Shown here: positions 54,546 to 64,000 of the stretch, piece after piece
Position numbering within the stretch: the stretch's first letter is position 1
How the letters are laid out: every line of letters begins with the position of its first letter
Source: Smittia aterrima
Lineage: Eukaryota > Arthropoda > Insecta > Diptera > Chironomidae
Assembly: GCA_033063855.1 (NCBI GenBank)
Contig: CP093829.1
Coordinates: 7,140,243 to 7,204,242, forward strand
Reading direction: 5' to 3'
Length of the DNA stretch: 64,000 nucleotides
Program-made: the position numbers and the translations under genes
Notes under the pieces: model-generated
What the model saw: only the letters and a program-made list of their open reading frames with translations
Told to the model about the DNA's origin: nothing
Databases searched by the model: none

Positions 54546-57500
54546 ATGGAAACAGCCCCATCAGAACCAAGAATAAGAGTGGGTCCTCAACATCAGGTAA
54601 TTGAACCGGACAGCTACGTACGTATCTACATGAAAACATTTTCAAGAAGAAAAAATCAGAGAATCTTTTACTAATTGCAACAGTAAGAAGTAGGACCTTG
54701 TGAAAAGCTGCACGTTCTCCTCGTCCTCATCATCATAACGCTTCATTTCCAAGTTCTCCGCATCGTTTTGACCCCTTAAATCTCGACCACCAGAAGTGGA
54801 TTATTTGATTATGATGACGATGCGAATGTTTGTTGCTGTGGCATCGAATAAAAAGCAAGGATGGATGGAAGGGTGATGATGGCAATGGAAAAGTCTAATA
54901 GCACGTTTGTTATCAGATTTTCTCTCTCTTCTCTACAAACGTGAACAATGTTTTTGCTTTCACCGCCACATCATCGTCCATTCTCATTCTCTCAGATAGT
55001 TTCCGAGTAGATTAGGAGTTAGTTATTGTTTTTCTGGGCAACCCTTCGAGAGAAAGAGAGAGAGGGAGGGAGGGATGATAGTCAATTGTAAATAGCTTAG
55101 AAAACATGTTTGAATGCTCATGGATTTATGGCTTTGGCTCCATAAGAATGCCGTCAATCTCTTAATTACCATAAACCTTAAAATCCTTTCTGCAAATTGG
55201 GTGGACACAGTAACATCTTGAGGGAACCTCTCGACGCCTCATTAAATAAACTTTTACCTGAAAAGCGATTCTTCTGCTCGCTCATGTATCGCCCTCGCTA
55301 TCTAATGGAGCATAACGTAGTGTAACAAAATCACATTCGTTAAACCTCAAATAAGCGAGCGGAGCATAAATAAATTGTTTCGCCGTTGTTACATAAATCT
55401 TCATTTCGCTGTTTTGGACGGGCAAGTTCTACAATCGCCGTCCGAGTCATGGAACCTAAAAAGATTTTCTTTTTCTTTTCCCCTTCATTGATTTTTGTAC
55501 AACTTCACGTTATCGATTGAGATTAAAAATATTATGACTTCCCCTCCAGAAAGCATCAGAGATTTATCATCATGTTTGTTTATATCATCACTCTCTTTCG
55601 TTTTTTATTACAATTAATTAACAAGCCAGAATTAGTTGCAACGAATTTAGTTAATAGATGTGCCGTGTATAACTACAATTCCTTGTCTCTCCTCGTTTCC
55701 TCTCTCTCGCTCCGTTTTCAAGTGTGTAAGTCAGCGTGGTGTGGGGTCGAAGAGCTTCTCAGTCTAATTTATTCCAATAAACTTGGCGGGATTTTTATCG
55801 ATCTCCCCCGAGAACGTAACGAAGAGAACTTTATGGAGAAAAGTTTTTCTTCTTCTCCTTTTCTTTTTATTTATGCAAGTTGATTAAATTTGCACAGCTC
55901 TGCCATCACGGTAAACAGCGTCCATGATGATACGACAGAGGGAATGACGTTATAATTCACGGCACTGGCTGATGTCATGATGAAAGGTTTATGTTGAATA
56001 CAATGTCAAGTTGTTAAATGATAAATATGCTGATGATGCATCTCAATGGTTCGTTTTCATCTCCGATTTTCACGATTTGTTACTGTCTGTCCAATAAATT
56101 AAGTAAGTCTGTCTTGAGAACGTCACAACTTGTGAAGAATCTTCATTTTCTTAAAATGTATTCTCGTTCGATGTGTCGCTCTTCGTCGTCCAACAAGAAA
56201 TAAGAGACAGCAATTAAATGGAGGCAGTCGTAAATTTAATGTGTGAGAGTCGCGCAAGGCGAAAATTAAAAGGGGGGAAAAGATTAATTATAATTACTAT
56301 TTTATGATAACTATTAATATTTATTTAAATTTGTTGTGTTGGTTTTTTTCATTCGAACCACGGACGGAGATGTTGCCGCTTGATTATCTGTTTCCGACGG
56401 TTTGGTCTTTTTGAATCGTTTAGCTCGACGCGAGATTAAGAGAAATTTTTCAAATTCAAACATTTCAATTCAAACCGGGGATCATACTAATATTTCGTCA
56501 CTTAATGTCATTTCTAAATTAGACTAAATCATCGCGTTGACAAGTCAAATGCCAGTGACAAATTTCTTGTCTCCGCTTGACTTGAGTGTTTTCATTTTCT
56601 CTCAGCTGTAAAGTTGAAAATAAGTAGTTTAACTTAAAAGATTTATGATGGCTTGATACTTTTATATTTTGATGTGGAAATGAGGAAAAAAATCTTTTCA
56701 TGCCTCAAATGAATGAAGACATGTCAGAGGGAGAGAAGTTTGTTTTATTTGCTTAAGCCGAGAAGAGAATTTCTTGAATTCAAGAAAGATTTTAAATTCA
56801 TAAAAACTTTTCTTCCTTCTCTCTTATCTTGAAATCCTTAAATTCAATTTCAAGTTTTTGCTTCCATGACTTCCGTGAAAAAATGAGCACAAAATGAAGA
56901 CGGCAAAAAAAAAGTTTGGCATTCTTCTCTTGCCGCGTCCGAGAAAGATTTCCGACTCGAATCAGAGAGACAGAGATCGCTTTGTGAAACTTCCGAGAAG
57001 AAAAGAAGAAGAAGAAAGATTTTTCAATTAATTTCTGTTTCTCCTTTTTATTTTCACGTCGACACCGCCGAGAGATTATACACGCAATTTAAATAATCAT
57101 TATGACACATAAATATTTATCTCGTTTAAGCCAATTTTTTGTCAGTTTACACAATTTTATTTTCATTGCTGTTTCTCGCTCCTTCTGAGATTCAATGTTT
57201 CTTCACACACAGACAAACGCGGCCGCTTTTTATGTTGCCGATGATGCTGAAATGTTTGTTTAGTGCAGCACGACCTCAAGCGATTAAATTATTATCGGAC
57301 AAATCCTCTTCGGAACCAACAAAAAAATATTTAGATTAATGTTGAATTTGTATTTACTGAATTAATTTCCTTTAGCTAGAAAATGTTTTCCATAAATTAA
57401 TGTTTTTAATCAGCCAACACCGATGGAAGGCATTTAGCTCATTCAGATTTTATTTATGTCTTTTCATCGCGATTGGTGTGAACGTAGAGTAACACTCATT

Positions 57501-60500
57501 AAACTTCTCTTGATTTTCTTTTCACACACGAATCGAATTAAAAACATTTTGCAACATTAGACGAGCCAAATGATTTTTATTTCACTCAATTTTCTTAGCA
57601 TGAGATCTAATAGAAATTTCTCTTCTCTCGTTTCTTTTTCATTCCATGTGCTTCACTTACTCAGGCACAATTGCCAGATTATCAGCCGATAGAAAATTAT
57701 CGTTCCGAAGACGACGAAGCTAGAGACCTCGAGGATCCACGATGGCGTCCAAATGTGTTTCTTGATAATGACTTGTTGATGTATATCACGGCCGCTCGAT
57801 CCATAGCCGCATTTCAAGGAATGTGCGAAGAGGATGGTTGTATCGCTGCAAGTCGTGATGATACCACAATAACTGCATTTGATGTGTTGCATGATTCAGG
57901 CTACGATCCCGGTAAAGCACTCGAAGCATTGTTGAAGTGTCCTGTAGCTAAAGGCATTGATAAGAAATGGACGGAGGAGGAAACAAAGCGTTTCATTAAA
58001 GGTCTCCGTCATTTTGGTAAGAATTTTTTTCGCATCCATAAGGACTTTCTGCCACACAAGCCCACACCGGAACTCGTAGAGTTCTATTATTTGTGGAAGA
58101 AAACGCCTGGTGCCAATAGTAATCGTCCGCATCGACGACGACGCCAGGGCTCGTTGAGACGTATCCGTAATACACGTACAAACAGTAACACAAGCACGAA
58201 GAAAGAGCAAACGCCTGAACCGCAGGCACCTACCGAAACGGTCGCTCCTACACGTCCCACGTCCATCTCGAAGGCCGAAGACAACTCCTCCGTCAGCGAA
58301 GACGAGGCCAGCGAATGTGATAGCGATTCCAGTAACACAAACAAAGGATCAACACTGGGTGAAGACTCGCCATCGAGAATGAGGACGCGCAACAAGCAAA
58401 CTGCTAAAGAGCAAAATGCAAATAAGAGGCCAAAGCGTGGTACTGAGACACCAGACGCACAAACGGCTGTCGAGAGTCCGCGCACGCCCAACCGAAACAA
58501 TACAAACGATGGAAACGGCGGAGGAAAGAAGAAATCGACGAATAATAATAAAGAAACACCGAACAAAGGAAAGAAACGTGTAAACGATGTAGAAATTGAA
58601 GGAGACGACAAGGATGCACTGAAACGAAAGAGATCAGATGTAAGTTCTTCTTGATTCTTAAAATTACATTCATAATTTATTCTTGTTCATTTTAGAGTCC
58701 CGCTGAGAGTTTAACAACTGATAGTCGACCTGGTTCTGTGATGGATGAAGGCGAATCAAATAGTGAACCTCCAGAAAGTATGATTCTGTCATCGAAAGAA
58801 GCTGAAGATAAGGATCCGCTATCGATTGCACTTCCAGAAACTCCATCATCAGATACTCAAACAAAAGAAGATCACGTTGAGAACGATCAGAGATCGCCTT
58901 CGGATGTTGCTACACCTGACGATGAGGCTGATATTCCAGCGCAATCATCAAAGATTGCTCCGGATGAAGAAACTGAGAAGGAGAAGAAACAAGCTCTTGG
59001 TGAACCAAAAGCAAATGACGCAGAGCCGAACAAAGAGTTGAACGAGCTTGAGATGCTCGCGAAACTTGCAAACATGAAACAAGAAGTTAACTTATCGGCT
59101 GCAGCCGACTCTGACTTTAAATCAAAGGACGTTTTCATCAAGAAAGAACCCAACGAGGATGTTTCTCAAGAGGCAACGCCAACTGATCTTAAAGTGAAGA
59201 TGGAAGTCAAAGCCGAAGCTGGGAAGAGTGCAACCCTAAGTGATAACAACAATCAAATGCCAAATGAACAAGATAACAATAACAATGCAGAGAATTTAGT
59301 GTGTAAGCCACTTCAAAAGTTTGCCGCAGGTTCATCGTCTTCGGAAGGTTTACCGCTATCGAAAACACCCGAGAATCGATCTGAGGGCGCTGATTATTCT
59401 ATGAAGTCATTCATGGAACGCGATGGTGTCAAATTAGAGCAAGGTAAGGAGTCACATGAAGCACAGAAGTCTCTGCACGAACCTCCTGAACATACGCCTC
59501 CTGGTATGTTGCGTCACCCCTTCGAACCAATGATGAAGTTCGATCCGATGGGAAAATATGACATGTCACATACTCAGGACTTGAAATTCCTTCCGCTAGA
59601 TCATCCAGCGAGAGCTTTCGCTGAAGGAAACCTTAAGAGTCAATTCTCGGCCGATAATCTTATTAAAGGTGCGCCTCATTATCCTCCAGACATGAAGAAC
59701 TATCCTCCTACGTCGTCAGCCAACGATGTACCGATTGATGCTTCATCGAGAGTAACGCCAAATCAGGATTCACAAGGAAGCAACAGTAACTCACAACCAA
59801 CAACTCTTCCATCTCCATCAGCACTCACTTCACAACCATCTATGATTCCATCGTTTGTTGGTCATCCTGGACTAAATCTCTCTGGACATTTACCAGCGAA
59901 TCATCCGTCGTTGATGAGTTCGAGTGGTCCACCAATCGGACCGAATTCGTTGCCTCCAACTTCTGGTTCATCACCTTTCTTGACAATTCAAACTGGTCTT
60001 CATCGTCCTGAAGCTCTTTCTTCAGGATCGAGAACGTATCCAACTCCAACGTCGACCACAACGATGACTTCTTTGTCGTCATCTGGAAGTGCTTTTGGGC
60101 CAGGGCCAGGAAATCCGCTTTACGCAACATCAAGACTAGCAGAAAATCACCGCGAAGGACTACATCGAACTTCACCGCTCGGGCCTTTGCTTCACGGTAG
60201 TCCTCATCCACTTTTAAGTCATCCGTTACCATTGCATCATCTTGGTCATCCTGGCATGATGCATCATCCAGGGCATTTGCCTCCGCATATGCACAGTCAT
60301 TTGATGCAACCACTTGGACCGAATACACCTTTACCGTTGATCGGTGGACCTCAACCAACGACGAATCCTTTGACCAGTTTAATCGAAGCAGCAGGACGAG
60401 GCACGCCTACGACAGGGCCCAACTCGATAAGTCATATGGCTAATCCAACCTCTCTACATAACTCAGTGATTCAATCGCCATCAGCTCCTTCAAGCCTAAA

Positions 60501-63500
60501 CTCATCACTAAGTCGTACGTCGCCGTTAGTTCATCCGTCAGCTGGAGGAGCATTCTCACATCGACCTCAGTCGCCAAGCTCAAATCATCCAGCAAATCTA
60601 AGTCGAAACAGTCCCTTGCACTTAGGAGGACAACCTGTCGGACCATCGCCAGCTTCGATTTCAGCTGAACGTGAGAGACAACTTATGCGACAACAATCAC
60701 CACACATGACTCCACCGCCAGTTTCGTCTTCGTCTGTAATGGGATCGAGCCCATTAAATAAAATGTATGGACCTCAGGGACAACGACCTAACTCACCGCC
60801 CCCAGGCCATTTCAGACCAGGAGCTTCGCCACCTGTCGTACGTCATCCGTCAATGCCATTGGCGATGCCGCTTTTGCAAAGCCCAATTATGCATCCATCG
60901 CAGAGTTACCCACATCACCTGTTACATCCATCAATGTTCTACGCTGCTCACAATCCATTCAATTCGCCTTATCCTTATTCGGCGTACGGCCCTCCCCCTG
61001 GAGCATACTCGTACATCAAAAGTGGCGGTCCTCTTGATGGAGGATTGCTGCAACATCATCATCCGACTAGCATTCCTCCGCCACGATCTGATGAACCTCC
61101 TTCACCGCATTCAAACGGCCCGAAGTCAGTTTCGTCAATGCACGACAAAAATAAATCGCCAGCTCCATCAAAACAAAACAGCAATCATCCAGGACAAAGT
61201 AATCCGCAACAGGGTCCTTACTCATCACCATATCCACCGTCACATCCATTTATGGAAAATACTCTTCCGCCTGGCAAGACGAGTCACATTGAAGCGCTCA
61301 GAGCTCATGCGGCAAGTGCAGCTGGGATGGGTTCAGGTGGACATCATCCTACAGAACCAGTTCATATTGATGCTGTCGATATTGAGCCAGATCCTGAACC
61401 GCCAAGCCCTGTACAACCACTCGACAGAGGACCAAGTCCCGAGGCTAAACCAGATGATACCGAATGTCATAGATCGCAATCGGCAATGTAAGTTAATTTT
61501 GAATTAAGGAAATCGAATAAAGTCTTATTGAATTTTTTTCGTTTTAGATTTGTGCGTCGTTGCGATCGAGGAGATTACAATTCATGTACGAGAACTGATT
61601 TAGAATTCAAGCCAACACCAGACTCGAAACTTGCGAGAAAGCGAGAGGAACGTGACAGGAAGTTGGCGGAGAAAGAACGTGAAAGAAAAGCCCAGCAGCA
61701 AGCTCAACAACAACAGCAACAAGTACAGCAACAACAAGCAGCGGCCGCAGCAGCTCAACAGAAACTAAAGCCTGAAATTAAATCACCATATCCGGATACG
61801 CCAGCGTTGCGTCAACTCAGTGATTTCGCACGACCTCACGTTGGCTTCAGGTGAGAATTCTTTCAGATTAAAATCAAAAAAAAAAGGTTTCTCTTCCATT
61901 TTTACGGTTGACGGTTCATCAACGATGATAAAAATGATTTTGATTTTTGTAAATATTTTTCTAGTCCTGTGGAACACATGATTTCACCTTATCATCCGCT
62001 CTATAATCGCGAGAGGTATGATGAATCAAATTGCTGCTGTATCGCCATTATCATTTCTCATAAATCAAAATTAATCGCGATCACTCTTAAACATTCAGCT
62101 TTCATTTCATAAAACTGAACCTTAACTAATAATGAAGAGCTTAGAAGGTCGTCAAAGATCGACTAAGACTTCATTTAAATTATTGGCAGAAAAATCATTG
62201 GTTGAATCATTATCTCATTTGCTTTTAAAATGTTTCGTTTGTGAGTCATGAAATTAATTCAAATTTCATTTTTAGGGAGTTTGACGAGTTGAAAAATGCT
62301 GCACAAGGAATGGGACCACAGTCACATCCAGCTTGGATGGACTTCTATAGACGGTAAGAAGACTTGTCTTAAAATTCAATCAAGAAATGATTTTCATTTA
62401 AATTTTCTTTTTAGGGGCATTCATCCTTCGCAGTATTCGCCTTTGTATTCACATCCTGGGCTTCCTGCACTTGAAAGAGAGAGGCTTGGCCTTCCACCTG
62501 GACCGCCACATGGTCTTGATCCCAATGAGCAAATGGTAAGTCAGAATTTAATTTCTCCGCTAATCCACACTCCATCAACATTGGTGGTCGGCTTCTAGTT
62601 CATGTCCCTTTCATTGATCTGACTCAGATAAAGAAATTGACTTCGCTTTAAACTTCTTTGACAAAAAAAAGTTTACCAGCTTCATGCTAATTCACTAAAA
62701 GATTTTCAAGGAATTCTCCGTTTGTCTTACTTTTGTTTTTCGATTTTTGTTTTTTGCTTTCATTCAATTGATTTTCCATTAGAATCCATTTCTTCTCTTT
62801 AGAGCTTTTAAAAGATTCATTGTTTCGGTCTCGACCAACTCATCTGCGAATCGTTTTCATCCTTCAACCGTTAGATCTCTTTTCCCCTTTTTCATCTTCA
62901 TTTCGCAATTTTCTGTTTTTCATTTAATTTTCAGTGTAAATTGTCTTACAACTTTTTATTTTTTCCATATTTTCTGTTCTGCCCGAAACCGAAACTTACC
63001 CTGCTCTGAATAAACAAATGAAACTCTCGCCCTTTCGATGTACAAACGAAATCTTATGTAAATTAGTTACGCTTGGCTGGTGAATACCATGCTCACTCAC
63101 ATACCCATTTACACCTACATTCTCCACAGCAACAGGAGGCACACGCTGCTGGATTTCAACTACCACGTGAGTTTGTATTCAATGATCTAATTTATCTCTA
63201 GCTGACATATAGCTAAAGAATAAACGAAATGCGATTTTGAAAGGCTTTAACATTTCAGCGAATGTTCCACCTTACCCGCGAACGAATATGATGATGCCTC
63301 GCGATCCACATTCAGATGTTTTGCTTCGCATGAATTATGATCAACTGCAGGTTTGTTTAGTCGTTGACTTGATAACTTCGATGATTTATTAACAATTTGT
63401 TTTTTAAGGCTCATGAATTCCAAAGACAAACGGCTGCGCTTGATCGTGCTCACTCGATACATGAACAATACTTTAGGTAAGTTAAGTTTCCTCTTAAACA

Positions 63501-63695
63501 TTCAAAGATTTCATAAATAAACTGTTTTGCTCGATCTTACAGTTTTCATCATGAAATTTGATGATTCGTAAACTACGATTCGTTATCCTTGATCTAAGAA
63601 TTTTTGTAAATTTTGAAAACATTAACTTTTACAGACAGCAGCAACACGACAAGATGAGGCAAATGGAGGAAGCGTCTCGAGCTGGCAAGCATTGA
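54546..63695 (+). CDS. Gug: Grunge / Atrophin transcriptional corepressor
   Basis: Eleven exons join in phase: 54546-54596, 57665-58639, 58696-61487, 61548-61850, 61965-62015, 62276-62353, 62415-62535, 63130-63166, 63259-63350, 63409-63476, 63635-63695; product 1542 residues. A TAA two codons before the ATG fixes this start unless splicing bypasses it. The ELM2 domain spans about residues 9-110 ([47 protein letters not shown]), the SANT domain about 116-165 ([29 protein letters not shown]). A long Pro/Ser/His-rich region follows, and from about residue 1270 the atrophin C-terminal domain ([18 protein letters not shown], then Arg/Glu-rich helix, [20 protein letters not shown]). Atrophins are nuclear corepressors that recruit HDAC1/2 and partner with orphan nuclear receptors such as Tailless. 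Human relatives are RERE and ATN1. No BAH domain is seen in this form. Confidence 0.95.
54597..57664 (+). other. Grunge intron 1
   Basis: A 3.07-kb intron interrupts the ELM2 domain after GPQHQ. No further coding exon was found; frames inside are short or lack ATG. A GA/GGGA-rich low-complexity run lies at about 55050-55076. Nothing else is supported. Confidence 0.6.
61693..61761 (+). repeat. Interrupted CAG/CAA (polyGln) and GCN (polyAla) tract in Grunge
   Basis: Within exon 61548-61850 the reading frame runs [15 protein letters not shown] followed by six Ala and QQ. CAG and CAA codons are mixed, so the DNA is not a pure triplet run. It follows the Arg/Glu-rich helix [16 protein letters not shown] at the start of the atrophin domain. 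Confidence 0.9.
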
Positions 63696-64000
63696 GCTAA
63701 ATGGAATTGAAAAACTACTGCACAAAAAAAAAGAGGAAATTCTTCGTCGATCAAAAAAGCATGTTCTGTGACTTAAGATTCTTAAGTTAAGAGTCATCGA
63801 GAAGGTCGTAACAGAAAGACGAGTTAAAGCACGAGTTAAGTTAAGATTTTAGGTTCATAAGCTTCTAAGTTTAAGGGATTATGATTCAGTGGTCAAGGAA
63901 GAAACTAAATATACTCGATTGTATCGCTGACCCTCTCTCGATTTTGTCCATCAAAAATAATTTTAAGCGGCTTCCTATTTTTCATTTCGCGGTAACTATT
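63696..64000 (+). other. Grunge 3' UTR
   Basis: The 305 bases after the Grunge stop contain no supported gene. No clear AATAAA was seen before the window ends, so the transcript end probably lies beyond it. Confidence 0.6.

Noticed and set aside
58087..58611. 174-codon - strand frame over Grunge exon 2
   Set aside because: Antisense of the Ser/Lys/Asn-rich Grunge sequence; its hydrophobic look is a by-product of the complementary codons.
60767..61507. 246-codon + strand frame overlapping Grunge exon 3
   Set aside because: Shifted frame over the Pro/Ser/His-rich region; the ELM2-SANT-atrophin frame is continuous with its neighbours and this is not.
1..64000. tRNA, rRNA, transposon, CRISPR or viral sequences
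   Set aside because: None recognised by eye on either strand; AT-rich introns gave only simple repeats. A tRNAscan and repeat-library search would be needed to exclude degenerate copies.

Overview
The window is an AT-rich stretch of insect nuclear DNA. Nine protein-coding genes can be reconstructed from start to stop, most with short introns (about 50-70 bases) and a few with introns of several kb. Every recognisable product matches an insect or Drosophila-type family: follistatin with an insert in its first domain, kinase-less Trpm, Grunge/Atrophin, a DUF1091 secreted protein. TATA/Inr core promoters of arthropod type are also visible. I infer a lower dipteran, most likely a non-biting midge (Chironomidae); the family-level guess rests on composition and gene style, not on a search. 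No mobile element, rRNA, tRNA or CRISPR was recognised.

Left third (1-17 kb), gene-dense: eIF3m (+) runs tail-to-tail into Sec31 (-). A divergent gap follows, then an intronless LRR-BTB fusion protein (+), a small secreted Lys/Pro/Ala repeat protein (-), alpha-COP (-) and a secreted DUF1091 protein (+). The COPII cage subunit Sec31 and the COPI cage subunit alpha-COP, plus the Tango7/eIF3m orthologue, therefore lie within 14 kb of each other.

Middle (17-46 kb), intron-rich: Trpm (-) has 20 coding exons, at least two candidate alternative first exons that share a splice phase, and an extra 57-base exon. MTHFS (+, four exons) follows. Follistatin (-) has seven exons, the first of which is a signal-peptide exon 3.7 kb upstream of the rest.

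Right third (46-64 kb): AGGF1 (-, FHA and G-patch RNA-processing factor) stands head-to-head with Grunge/Atrophin (+), an ELM2-SANT corepressor of about 1542 residues encoded by 11 exons and complete in the window.

No single new 'system' is evident. The most unusual items are the LRR-BTB fusion, the secreted repeat gene with a 36/72-base higher-order repeat, an orphan open frame near 35.6-36.0 kb interrupted at a T8 tract, and several phase-preserving small exons (alpha-COP 27 nt, Sec31 72 nt, Trpm 57 nt, AGGF1 acceptor coupling). All exon borders are my own reading of GT/AG sites, reading phase and remembered family sequence; no transcript data were available.
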